Assembly: GCA_964430745.1 (NCBI GenBank)
Contig: CAYSHI010000408.1
Span: 1 to 29,562, forward strand
Source of the DNA: CBDCGW01 sp964430745
GTDB lineage: Bacteria > Acidobacteriota > UBA890
Direction of reading: 5' to 3'
DNA length: 29,562 bases
Shown here: positions 16,866 to 25,237 of the stretch, piece by piece
How the letters are laid out: every line of letters begins with the position of its first letter
Position numbering within the stretch: the stretch's first letter is position 1
Position numbers and translations under genes: made by a program
The notes under the pieces: generated by a model
The model's input: the letters and a program-made list of their open reading frames with translations, nothing else
Database searches by the model: none
What the model was told of the DNA's origin: nothing

Positions 16866-17750
16866 TCAACGAAACTCCACGACGAGCAGCAGCGGACGGT
16901 GATCCGAGGCAACAGGTTCATCGATGACCCGCGATTCGACAACCGTGAAACGGTGGGCGGGCCGAAAGACAACGAAATCGATCTCGCGCTCCGGGCGGTC
17001 GGAGGGAAAAGTGTAGCGATCCTCACCCTTGTCGGGAATGACAAAGGTCTCACCGAGCAGAGCCATCACCGCCGAATCCGGCGTCGAATTGAAGTCGCCG
17101 GCGAGAATCACCGGCACGCTCTCTGGTTCGAGTACGTCGAGCAACCGACGAGCCTGTGCCATCCGCTCCGCCTCCGTGCGATAGAAGTGGACGCCGGCGA
17201 AGATCAACTCGCCGGCGCCGTCCGGGAGCTGCACATGGATCGCCAGCGAAGACCGCGGCTCCGCACCTTCGGGAAGCAGGTGGTTGGTCGGGTTGTCGAA
17301 CGGCAGGTCGGACAGTACCGCCATGCCGTACTGGCCGCCCCGGTAGTCCATGAAGGGGCCGAACACCGAGCCCATACCGACCATGCGCCCGAGCTCGGCT
17401 GCCTGGTTCACGCCTCCCGTACGCTCGGTGCGGTTGTCGACCTCCTGCAGGGCCACCAGATCCGGGTCGAGCTCCCGGATCGTCCGCGCGATGCGTTCGA
17501 GATCCACAACCTCGTCGTTGCCCGCGCCGTGGCGGATGTTGTAGGCGAGGATCCGAAGCGTCGTCGCCTGGCCGGAACCGCCCGCTTCTTCGACCCGGGA
17601 CGCGGTCGCGCCGGAGGGGCCGGACCGGCTCACGGAAGCCCCTACGTCGGAGCGGTCCACCCGGCTCCCGAAGGGACCCACCCGACTCCCCGAGGCAGCT
17701 CCGTGGGCGAGGGTAAACACCAGAAGAGAAACGGCGAGGCGGAGAATCAT
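16866..17750 (-). CDS. Secreted endonuclease/exonuclease/phosphatase-family enzyme
   Basis: The 294-residue product has a signal peptide (MILRLAVSLLVFTLAHGAASG), a low-complexity Ser/Gly/Arg linker (about 22-58) and an EEP-fold domain. Its metal and catalytic motifs are AYNIRHG, LVALQEVDN, GVHFY, GDFNSTPDS, EIDFVVF and SDHRPLL. The fold includes Mg-dependent phosphodiesterases acting on nucleic acids, inositol phosphates or sphingomyelin; the exact substrate is not evident. The ATG at 17750 is used because it opens the signal peptide and lies 10 bases after the Mur-ligase stop; the frame is open to 17942 over that gene. Two imperfect 21-base direct repeats (about 17658-17699) encode part of the linker. 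Between cyanophycin and sugar genes its role is unclear. Confidence 0.88.
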   Translation of the reverse strand: MILRLAVSLLVFTLAHGAASGSRVGPFGSRVDRSDVGASVSRSGPSGATASRVEEAGGSGQATTLRILAYNIRHGAGNDEVVDLERIARTIRELDPDLVALQEVDNRTERTGGVNQAAELGRMVGMGSVFGPFMDYRGGQYGMAVLSDLPFDNPTNHLLPEGAEPRSSLAIHVQLPDGAGELIFAGVHFYRTEAERMAQARRLLDVLEPESVPVILAGDFNSTPDSAVMALLGETFVIPDKGEDRYTFPSDRPEREIDFVVFRPAHRFTVVESRVIDEPVASDHRPLLLVVEFR

Positions 17751-17760
17751 GCCCGCAATA

Positions 17761-19458
17761 CTACTCGCCCCAGCCTGCGGTGCCGACCTCTTGTAAGTGC
17801 GCGACACCCTCCTCGCGCTCCTGCAGAAGCAGGAGCAGGAGGTCGCCGGGCAGGCTCCACTCGAGAGCTCGTTTGACCGCCTCCAACTCGGAATCGGCGA
17901 TCTCCACGGCTTCGTCCGGAGCGCCGACGCGTCGCAGCTCATCGGCGATCAGCGCCGGAACCTCACCGGGCTCGCGGCCACGCAGATATCGGGGGAGGTC
18001 CTTTGCGATCACGTGGTCGATACCCGGTTTCCACGTAGCGCGGGCCAGGCTCCGGATGGCCTCGTCGTCGCGGTCGCCCGCCTGGCCGAGAACGACAAGG
18101 CGGCGATTCGCCTCCACGCGGGTGGCCATGTCGACGATCGCCTCGATGCCCGGTGGATTGTGAGCAAAGTCGACGACCACGCGGACGCCCTGAACCTCGA
18201 AGAGGTTTCCGCGGCCCGGGTTGTCCTCGAGCGTGCCCCGCATCTGCCGCAGGCCGCGCGTGATCGCCTCCGAGTCGAGGTCCAGCGCGAAGCCGAGCGC
18301 CGCTGCGCCCAGGGCGTTGTATACGTTGTAGCGTGCCGCTCCGCCGTGAGCTATGGGGATCTCGTCGATGCCGAGTAGCTCTTCGAACCTACCCCCGAAG
18401 GATCTCACCAGGTTGCGATCGCGGACGTAGAGCGCCTCCCCGCCCGCTTCGACGTGCTCCCTGATCACCGGCGACAGGCGGCTGTAGCCGATCCACACCA
18501 CCGGAACGGGAAGCCCACGCGCTCGTGCCACAAGCGCGGGATCGTCGGCGTTCAACACCACGGTCCCCTCGGGCCTGACGGCTCGGGTCACCAGCATCTT
18601 CGTGTCGGCCAGCTCCTCGAGGTCGGCGACGCCGAACTCGCCCAGATGATCGTGTCCGACGTTGGTGACCATCGCCGTCGCCGCCCGCGTAACAGGAAGC
18701 CCACGGCGCAATAGCCCGCCGCGAGCCGCCTCGAGGACGGCGTAATCGACCCGTTGATCTTGCAGGACGGCGCGCGCGCCCTCGCCGCCGGTGTAGTCGC
18801 CGGGCAGGACGATCTCTCCGCCGATTTGCACGCCGTCGCTCGAGGTGTTGCCGGCGACCGCGCCCGACGCCGCCACCATGCCCGCCAGCAGCCGTGCCGT
18901 GGTGGTCTTGCCGTTGGTGCCGGTGATCAACGCCACGGGCACGTCGTGCACGCGGTTCCAGTCGACCTCGCCGGGGCTCGGAAGCTCATCCACCGGCCAC
19001 GAAACGCAACCGCGACCGAGCCCCACCGAGGCGATCTCGTCGTCGGACAACAGCGTGACGTCACGCTCGGCGGCCGCCGCACGCAGCGCCATCAAGCGGG
19101 GATTACGTTCCTTGTCGATGAGCCGGGTCAGGTCCTCGCACACTTCGGCGAGCAACCTCGCGTCACCCCCCTCGAGCTGCGCCCGGGTCGCCTCCCAGGC
19201 CCACTCGTTGACCTCACAGGCGGCATACCAGCCGTCGATAGGCGCCGTGATCTGCAGGCCGACACCGTCGGTGAACCGTCGCACGCACGTCGATTGGTCC
19301 GGCCAGCCCACCGCGTCGAGAATCGCTCGGGCGTTCTCCTGCCAGGCTCCGATCAGAGCCTCCGGCTCCGCCCCTTCGAACGCCACATCGATGACAGCGC
19401 CGGGAGTGTCGGAAACGACGTTGATTCCGGTGAGCCTGCGGGAATCCAGCAGCTTCAT
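17761..19458 (-). CDS. Mur-ligase-only paralogue of cyanophycin synthetase
   Basis: This 565-residue protein has an uncommon N-terminal domain (about 1-170, starting MKLLDSRRLTGINVV) followed by a complete Mur-ligase module: P-loop ITGTNGKTTT (about 178-187), AVLEAARGGLLRRG, a nucleotide-site TNVGHDHLGEFG, NADDP and DFAHNPPGIEAI. The module resembles that of CphA next door (shared ETARGGLLR-like, HNP and RG..GE/TEIP segments) but the ATP-grasp half is absent. Mur-like modules activate a carboxylate with ATP and join an amino acid; in CphA that adds Arg to the Asp side chain. The start is the ATG 4 bases after the cphA stop; the frame continues over cphA to 19614. It may be a second ligase on cyanophycin or its dipeptides. 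Similar pairs occur elsewhere, but I know of no firm function. Confidence 0.85.
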   Translation of the reverse strand: MKLLDSRRLTGINVVSDTPGAVIDVAFEGAEPEALIGAWQENARAILDAVGWPDQSTCVRRFTDGVGLQITAPIDGWYAACEVNEWAWEATRAQLEGGDARLLAEVCEDLTRLIDKERNPRLMALRAAAAERDVTLLSDDEIASVGLGRGCVSWPVDELPSPGEVDWNRVHDVPVALITGTNGKTTTARLLAGMVAASGAVAGNTSSDGVQIGGEIVLPGDYTGGEGARAVLQDQRVDYAVLEAARGGLLRRGLPVTRAATAMVTNVGHDHLGEFGVADLEELADTKMLVTRAVRPEGTVVLNADDPALVARARGLPVPVVWIGYSRLSPVIREHVEAGGEALYVRDRNLVRSFGGRFEELLGIDEIPIAHGGAARYNVYNALGAAALGFALDLDSEAITRGLRQMRGTLEDNPGRGNLFEVQGVRVVVDFAHNPPGIEAIVDMATRVEANRRLVVLGQAGDRDDEAIRSLARATWKPGIDHVIAKDLPRYLRGREPGEVPALIADELRRVGAPDEAVEIADSELEAVKRALEWSLPGDLLLLLLQEREEGVAHLQEVGTAGWGE

Positions 19459-19462
19459 CGTC

Positions 19463-22249
19463 TCAGTCGGCTTCTTCGTCGACGCGCGCGATGCGCACGC
19501 CGCGCTCATCGCGAATGATGGACTCCCCTTCTTCGAGGACGACATCGGGCAGCGCCGGCAGCTCCACCGGCGGAGCCGGCGCAGCGGCTGAGGTGGCGGC
19601 GGCGGCGCCGTCACCGAACCCCTCGATCTGCTTCCACGAGCGTTCGATGTGGTCGCCGAAGATCAGCACCAGGTCGCCGGCGGTCGCCATCTGCAGCGCC
19701 GCTTCGATCGCCTCGACCTCCATCGGCCAGACTGCGACGCTCTCCTCACCGACGCCGTTGGCGAGCAACGAATCGCGCAGCAAGTCGGGGATCTCGGTGG
19801 GCCCGCGGCCGCGCAGATTGTCGTCGCGACGGCAGATGTAGTGATCGAAACTGCCGGCCGTGACGGCGGCAATCTCGCGCACGTCGTCGTCGCGCCGATC
19901 GCCGGGCGCGGCGAGCACGACGATGCGCCGGCCGTCCGTCGGTAGCTGTTCCACCAAGTCGACCATAGCGCGTACCGCCGCGGGGTTGTGGCCGTAGTCG
20001 AGGATCACCTTGAACGGGTGGCCGTCGAAGACGTTCATGCGACCCGGGGCCTGGAAGTACGTCGTGTCGAACGTACGCAAACCGTGACGAATGCCCTCGA
20101 GGCCGACGCCCATACTGTGCGCCATGCCGGCGGCGAACATGGCATTTTGCACGTTATGGATGGCGCGTCCTTCGAGCGTCGCGGGAATCAACTTGCTCCA
20201 CAACAGGGGCATCTGAACGCCCTTGTCGTAAAGCGTGATCATGTGCCCGTGGATACCTTCCTCGAGGACGACGCCGCGTCCGTCGGCTTGGATGTGCTCG
20301 GCTACCAACGGATGGCGCGGATTCATCGTCACGTAGCAGATGTGTTGCGCCTGGGTATGGTCGGCCATCTTCAGGCACAGAGGGTCGTCGGCGTTGAGCA
20401 CGACCGCATCGGTGGTGACCTCGATGGGGATGCGCTTGACCTCGGCAAGCTGCTCGAGCGTCTCGATGCCGCGCAGCCCGAGATGGTCGGCGGCCACGTT
20501 GAGGCAGCACGACACATCGCAGTTGCGATACCCCATGCCGGCGCGCAACAGACCGCCACGGGCGGTCTCGATCACCGCCACCTCCACCGTCGGTTCCGAC
20601 AGCACCATGCGGGCGGCAATCGGTCCGGTCATGTCGCCTTCGACCGTCGGATGCCCGTCGATGTAGACGCCATCGGTGGTCGCCAGCCCGACGTGTCTTC
20701 CGGCGAGCTTGTGGATGTGCGCCAACATGCGCGAGGTCGTTGTCTTGCCGTTGGTGCCGGTGATGGCGGCGATGGGGATGCGGCTCGGCGTCCCGGCCGG
20801 ATACAGCATGTCGATCACCGGTCCGGCGACGTCGCGAGGCGTCCCCTCTGCGGGCGCGACATGCATGCGGAATCCGGGCGCCGCGTTGACCTCACAGATG
20901 GCGCCGCCGACGTCCTTGTACGACTCGGTAATGTCGCGGGTGAGGAAGTCGACGCCGGCAACGTCCAACCCCACCGCCATGGCCGCGCGAACGGCCATCT
21001 CGCGATTGTCGGGATGAACTTGGTCGGTGAGATCGACCGCCGTGCCGCCGGTGGACAGGTTGCCCGTGGAGCGCAGGAACACGGCCTCACCATCGGCCGG
21101 CACCGTGTCGGTGTCGTAGCCGTACTGAGCCAGCAATCTCTCTGCCTGGTGATCGAGCTCGATCCGCGTGAGCACCTTCTCGTGGCCGATACCGCGGCGC
21201 GGATCGGCGTTGGTGATCTCGACGAGCTCACCGATGGTGTGCTCGCCGTCGCCGACGACGTGACCCGGGACCCTCTTCGCTACCGCGATCAGGCGGCCGT
21301 CGACGACCAGCATGCGGTGGTCCTCGCCTTCGATGAAGCTCTCGACGATGACGGTGCGACTGTACTGATTGGCATGACCGAAGGCGACGACGACGTGTTC
21401 GTCGTCGCTCAGGTTCAACGAAGCCCCGCGCCCGTGATTGGCGTCCAGCGGCTTCACCACCACCGGGTAACCGATGCGTCGCGCCGCGTCGACGGCCCCC
21501 CTCGACGTACGCACGAGACGTTGCTGCGGCACCGGCAAACCGAGGTTCGAAAGGACGCTGACCGCCTCTTCCTTGTCGGAGGCGATCTCCACCGCGATGT
21601 GTCGGGTCTGGCTGGTGATCGTGGCCTGGATGCGGCGCTGGTTCTTGCCGAAGCCGAGCTGCACGAGGCTGTACTGGTTGAGGCGAACCCAGGGGATGTT
21701 CCGCTCGTCGGCGGCGCGCACCAGAGCCGCCGTGCTGGGACCGAGCGCACGGCGCTGAGTGAAACGAATGAGCTCGTCGCGCTCCTCCTCGAAATCGAAA
21801 TCCTCGGGTTGGTCCGCGGAGCGAAGCTCTTCGGGCAGCAGGCCGTTGAGCAGCCTGAATGCAAGCTCACCCGCCTCGCGGCCGACCTCGCGCTGAGCGT
21901 ACTGATAGACGACGTTGTACTGACCCGGATCTCCCGTCGACCGCGTGCGGCCGAAGCTCACCTTGCCGCCGGCGATGTTCTGCAGCTCGAGCGCAACGTG
22001 CTCGAGGATATGCCCCATCCACGTGCCCTCGTCCTCGCGCAGGCGACGCACGAAGCCGCCCGGCTCGCCGTACGAGCAACCGTGCTCCCGCAGCCCCGGC
22101 AGCGCCTCGAGCAAGGGGTCGATGAAGGCATCACCGAGACGACCACTGGGCCAGTCCTCGAGCTCTTCGAGATCGAGGAGCAGTCGCATCACCGGGAAGT
22201 TGGCGTACAGGTTGGGCCCCAAATACACCTGCTTTTCGAGAATCTTCAT
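19463..22249 (-). CDS. cphA: Cyanophycin synthetase
   Basis: The 928-residue enzyme builds cyanophycin, a poly-Asp backbone with Arg on each side chain, using ATP. Order of domains: N domain (1-160), ATP-grasp (about 165-470, with YPVVVKPLDANHGRGAS and EVNAAPGFRMH), which adds Asp, and a Mur-ligase module (about 490-875, with ITGTNGKTTTSRM at 496-508, ETARGGLLRAG and DYGHNPAAV), which adds Arg. The N domain holds HILEH at 80-84, matching the metallohydrolase site reported to make primers in some CphA enzymes. A 50-residue tail after 878 is Ala/Pro-rich then acidic; the family usually ends near 870-900. Its ATG overlaps the cyanophycinase stop (ATGA). Assignment is firm. Confidence 0.96.
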   Translation of the reverse strand: MKILEKQVYLGPNLYANFPVMRLLLDLEELEDWPSGRLGDAFIDPLLEALPGLREHGCSYGEPGGFVRRLREDEGTWMGHILEHVALELQNIAGGKVSFGRTRSTGDPGQYNVVYQYAQREVGREAGELAFRLLNGLLPEELRSADQPEDFDFEEERDELIRFTQRRALGPSTAALVRAADERNIPWVRLNQYSLVQLGFGKNQRRIQATITSQTRHIAVEIASDKEEAVSVLSNLGLPVPQQRLVRTSRGAVDAARRIGYPVVVKPLDANHGRGASLNLSDDEHVVVAFGHANQYSRTVIVESFIEGEDHRMLVVDGRLIAVAKRVPGHVVGDGEHTIGELVEITNADPRRGIGHEKVLTRIELDHQAERLLAQYGYDTDTVPADGEAVFLRSTGNLSTGGTAVDLTDQVHPDNREMAVRAAMAVGLDVAGVDFLTRDITESYKDVGGAICEVNAAPGFRMHVAPAEGTPRDVAGPVIDMLYPAGTPSRIPIAAITGTNGKTTTSRMLAHIHKLAGRHVGLATTDGVYIDGHPTVEGDMTGPIAARMVLSEPTVEVAVIETARGGLLRAGMGYRNCDVSCCLNVAADHLGLRGIETLEQLAEVKRIPIEVTTDAVVLNADDPLCLKMADHTQAQHICYVTMNPRHPLVAEHIQADGRGVVLEEGIHGHMITLYDKGVQMPLLWSKLIPATLEGRAIHNVQNAMFAAGMAHSMGVGLEGIRHGLRTFDTTYFQAPGRMNVFDGHPFKVILDYGHNPAAVRAMVDLVEQLPTDGRRIVVLAAPGDRRDDDVREIAAVTAGSFDHYICRRDDNLRGRGPTEIPDLLRDSLLANGVGEESVAVWPMEVEAIEAALQMATAGDLVLIFGDHIERSWKQIEGFGDGAAAATSAAAPAPPVELPALPDVVLEEGESIIRDERGVRIARVDEEAD

Positions 22250-23109
22250 TCGTTCACTGCCTCATGGTCGTCGCCCTCGGGCGGCGGCGTGACCTCGCGC
22301 GTGGCCAGGTCGAAGCGGGCGCCGTGAAGCAGGATGTGCAACTTCACGCCCACCATCGACACCGGGTCGCCCTTTTCTGCTCCTATCGAGGAGTACTCCA
22401 GGTGCGAGGCATCGACGATCGTCGCCGAGCCGCTGCCGACGATCTCGAACGTGTTGTCCGGGGCGACAAACGCGGACGTGTCCTCGTCGAGGCCCAGGCC
22501 GATCGAGGTCGGGTTGTAGTTGACCGCCGTCAGCAGACGGCCGAGGCGATCGCGCTGGCGAAAGTGTTGATCGATGATGAGCTCGGTCGAGAGGCCCAAC
22601 CCCGGAGTCAGCGCCACCATGTGCGTGCGCGGGGCGGCCCCCTCGTCGCCGAAAGCGATCATGTGCTGCGACATGAAGCTCGCGCCGGCCGAGCTTCCGG
22701 CGATGTGAACCCCCTGCTCGAAGCGCTCCCGGATCATCTGCGAGACCGGCGTGCCGCCCAACAGTCGCGACAGCCGCAGCTGCTTGCCGCCGGTAAAGAA
22801 AACACCGTCGGCCTCTTCCAGGTAGTCCATCCAGTCGGATCGGTCGCAATCGGCGCGTTGCTTGTATCCGAGAACGCGGGCTTCGCCCGCGCCCAGGGCA
22901 ACGAAGGCCTCCGCGTAGCGCTCGCCCGTGCGGGGCTCGCGCGATGCGGTGGGAATGACGGCGATGCGGGCGTCGTCGCCGCCGCTCAGCTCCACGAACC
23001 GTTGCAGAATGACCGGCCGGCGCCGCTTCCGCACCGCGCCCCCGATGGGAATCAGGTAACCGCGTGTTGCGGCCGACGCCGGGGTGCCGCCATCCTCGGG
23101 GCTAGGCAT
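22246..23109 (-). CDS. cphB: Cyanophycinase
   Basis: The 287-residue serine hydrolase (peptidase family S51) cuts cyanophycin into beta-Asp-Arg dipeptides. The nucleophile is Ser140 in GSSAGAS, with the family segments YLIPIGGA, IAVIPTAS, GVFFTGGKQLRL and DQHFRQRDRLGRL (His182). There is no signal peptide, so it acts on intracellular granules; secreted cyanophycinases carry a leader. Its ATG lies 8 bases inside the end of the isoaspartyl dipeptidase gene and its stop overlaps the cphA start, so the three are translationally coupled. A Mur-ligase-linked exopeptidase of another specificity is unlikely given the context. Confidence 0.95.
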   Translation of the reverse strand: MPSPEDGGTPASAATRGYLIPIGGAVRKRRRPVILQRFVELSGGDDARIAVIPTASREPRTGERYAEAFVALGAGEARVLGYKQRADCDRSDWMDYLEEADGVFFTGGKQLRLSRLLGGTPVSQMIRERFEQGVHIAGSSAGASFMSQHMIAFGDEGAAPRTHMVALTPGLGLSTELIIDQHFRQRDRLGRLLTAVNYNPTSIGLGLDEDTSAFVAPDNTFEIVGSGSATIVDASHLEYSSIGAEKGDPVSMVGVKLHILLHGARFDLATREVTPPPEGDDHEAVNE

Positions 23110-24295
23110 AGTCCTCTCCGTTGCGGGTGTCCTGCCGTTCGAACGTGCCGAGTTTCACGGATTGTCTCTCTCTCACCATCCAGCGGCCCATCGCCATGAC
23201 GTCACGGACTTTACCCTCCGCGCTCAACACCACAAGGTCGGCGTCCGCCCCGACCTCGATGCGACCCTTCGCCGGTAGGCGCAACGACTCTGCAACATTG
23301 GAAGTGAACGCCGGCAGGACGCGGTCGAGAGGCTCGCCGGATTGCAGCAGCGACGACAGGCAGTCGGCCATCGCGGACACCGCCGCGACTTCCATGCCGA
23401 TCGGGTTGCCCCGGACATCGAACGCGGGCAGACAACCGCCGCCGTCGGAGCTCACCGTGATCTGCCCCGGCGGCAGATCGGCGTCGAGGTATCGAAGCAG
23501 GCCCTCCGCCGCGTTCCACGCGTCCTCGTCGTCGGCCACCGGGAAGGCGGTGACGTCGATCGTGCAGCCGCGCTCTGCGAGCGCGAGCGCCTCTTCGAAC
23601 AGCGCCTTCGAGCGGTTCACATGCGTCGGATTGTAGACGCGGGCCGGGATCTCTCCGACGTCGAGAGCCTCGCGCACGAGCGAGAGCCCGCGCGGACCGT
23701 CGCCCATGTGCAGGTGCACGAGCCCGGCCTTGCCGGTCATCAAACCGGCGACGTGAGCGTCGGCGGCGACGCGCAGCAACTCCTTGAGCGTGGGCTGGCT
23801 CGAGCGGTGGTCGGAGAGAGCCAGCTCGCCGACGCCGATGATGAGGTCGATGTACGCGATATCACCGCGAACACTGCCGGTCAGCGTCGTCGGCGGCAGA
23901 TGGTAACCGCCGGTGAAGCAGTACGCGGTGATCCCCTCTTCGGTCAACGCACGCGCCGTGGTTACCAGGTCCGCCGTCGATCGGGTCAGGTCGTCGGTGG
24001 CCAGCAGGCCGACCGCGGTGGTGACGCCGCCGAGGGTGAATTCGCTGAGCTCCCGGCGCGGCACCCGGAACCGCGCTCCTCCCGTCTCGCCGCCGCCGCC
24101 GGTCAGGTGCACATGACAATCGATCAAGCCCGGGATCAAGCGGCGGCCGCCGAGATCGATCTCTTCGACCTCGAGCGCTGCGGGCAACGGCGAAAGACCC
24201 GTTCCCACCCAGGCGATCTCGCCGCCGCTGACGAGCACGTCTACGGAACCCAAGGGGTGTGGGGCGAAGCAGTCGGCATTGCGCAGTAGGTACAT
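23102..24295 (-). CDS. iadA: Isoaspartyl (beta-aspartyl) dipeptidase, IadA-like
   Basis: The 397-residue amidohydrolase hydrolyses beta-aspartyl dipeptides, here most likely beta-Asp-Arg released by cyanophycinase, giving Asp and Arg. Length matches E. coli IadA (390). Metal and substrate residues appear in PGLIDCHVHLTGGGGE (HxH plus Glu), FTGGYH, HLHMGDG, NPTHVNRS and the catalytic Asp in VSSDGGG. At the spot where E. coli IadA has its carboxylated lysine, this protein reads GVGELALSDHR, so a glutamate may bridge the metals. The start is the ATG at 24295, matching the family N-terminus (MYLLRNADCFAP); the frame is open to 24442. It is first in the cyanophycin operon, with the SRAP gene divergent 72 bases away. 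Confidence 0.93.
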   Translation of the reverse strand: MYLLRNADCFAPHPLGSVDVLVSGGEIAWVGTGLSPLPAALEVEEIDLGGRRLIPGLIDCHVHLTGGGGETGGARFRVPRRELSEFTLGGVTTAVGLLATDDLTRSTADLVTTARALTEEGITAYCFTGGYHLPPTTLTGSVRGDIAYIDLIIGVGELALSDHRSSQPTLKELLRVAADAHVAGLMTGKAGLVHLHMGDGPRGLSLVREALDVGEIPARVYNPTHVNRSKALFEEALALAERGCTIDVTAFPVADDEDAWNAAEGLLRYLDADLPPGQITVSSDGGGCLPAFDVRGNPIGMEVAAVSAMADCLSSLLQSGEPLDRVLPAFTSNVAESLRLPAKGRIEVGADADLVVLSAEGKVRDVMAMGRWMVRERQSVKLGTFERQDTRNGEDYA

Positions 24296-24367
24296 CGCGT
24301 CATGCTGCCACGTCGCCGCGATCCCCACTACCGCGCCGGCTCGACACCCTGATGTAAGCTGGCGGCC
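24296..24367. promoter_or_regulatory. Divergent intergenic region: cyanophycin operon / SRAP gene
   Basis: These 72 bases separate the leftward iadA and rightward SRAP starts and must hold or adjoin promoters for both unless the leftward operon begins inside the SRAP gene. A TAAGCT (24355-24360) lies seven bases before the SRAP ATG and could be a -10 for a leaderless transcript. No good -35 and no clear ribosome-binding site was found on either side. Confidence 0.35.
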
Positions 24368-25237
24368 ATGTGCGGACGATTCACACTCACCAGCCCTACG
24401 GACGAGCTCGCCGGCTACTTCAACGTCCTGGTCAAGACCCAACTGGAGCCGCGATACAACATCGCCCCCACACAGCCCGTCGCATGCGTGCGAAACGTGT
24501 CATCGGGCACGGATACGGACCAGAGTCCGCCGGCGGGCGGGCGCGAGCTCATCGAGATGCGGTGGGGGTTGGTCCCCTACTGGGCGAAGGATCCGGCAAT
24601 CGGCAGCCGGATGATCAACGCACGTTCGGAGAGCGTCGCCGAGAAACCGGCTTATCGGGAGCCTTTTCGCAGGCGCCGCTGTCTCGTCGTCGCCGACGGC
24701 TTCTACGAGTGGAAGCGCCTGCCCGGCGCCAAGCAGCCCTATTTCATCTACATGGAAGATCGTCGACCGTTCGCCTTCGCGGGTCTGTGGGAGCGCTGGA
24801 AACCGCGCGCCGGCCAGCTCGACAAGATCGCCGCACCCGGCAAGCCACGCGTTCCCCTGTCGGCGGATGGACGGCTCGAGTCGTGTGCCTTCCTGACCAT
24901 CGGCCCGAACGAGCTCATGGAGCCGATCCATGACCGCATGCCGGTCATCCTGCCGCCCGAGCACTGGGACACGTGGCTCGACCCCGACAACGACGACGCC
25001 GACGGGCTCGCGACGCTGCTGCTTCCGCTCCCCGCTGAGCGGATGCGAGCGCATCCCGTGAGCACTCACGTCAACAAGCCGGCGAACGACGACCCCGCGT
25101 GTATCGAGCCCGTGCCCAGGCTGAAGATCGTACGACCGGAGCCGCGCGACGCCGAGCAAGCCCCCGATACGGACGGGGAAACCCGGGCGGATGACGGAGC
25201 AGGGTCCGGGCCCCCGACACAAGACAGCCTGTTCTGA
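24368..25237 (+). CDS. SRAP/HMCES-type abasic-site DNA-protein crosslink protein
   Basis: The 289-residue SRAP-domain protein shields abasic sites in single-stranded DNA by bonding to them. The catalytic Cys2 follows the initiator Met (MCGRFTL). Other family residues are the Asn in YNIAPTQ, MRWGLVPYWAKD, INARSES, the active-site Glu in DGFYEW and His in IHDRMPVIL. The E. coli relative YedK has about 222 residues; here a tail of about 60 acidic and Pro-rich residues ends in QDSLF, which fits a sliding-clamp-binding peptide. It is transcribed alone and its TGA directly abuts the convergent feoB stop. Assignment is firm; the clamp idea is inference. Confidence 0.95.
   Translation: MCGRFTLTSPTDELAGYFNVLVKTQLEPRYNIAPTQPVACVRNVSSGTDTDQSPPAGGRELIEMRWGLVPYWAKDPAIGSRMINARSESVAEKPAYREPFRRRRCLVVADGFYEWKRLPGAKQPYFIYMEDRRPFAFAGLWERWKPRAGQLDKIAAPGKPRVPLSADGRLESCAFLTIGPNELMEPIHDRMPVILPPEHWDTWLDPDNDDADGLATLLLPLPAERMRAHPVSTHVNKPANDDPACIEPVPRLKIVRPEPRDAEQAPDTDGETRADDGAGSGPPTQDSLF

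Noticed and set aside
14657..16927. Long + strand open frame spanning three leftward sugar genes
   Set aside because: It covers galactokinase, kinase and nucleotidyltransferase antisense. All three have complete catalytic motifs on the - strand, so this frame is a codon-bias artefact.
19988..22327. Long + strand open frame (about 780 codons) opposite cphA
   Set aside because: It mirrors the real gene in GC-rich DNA where stop codons are rare on the antisense strand. Its translation is rich in Arg, His, Asp and Val with no domain, while the opposite strand encodes an intact CphA.
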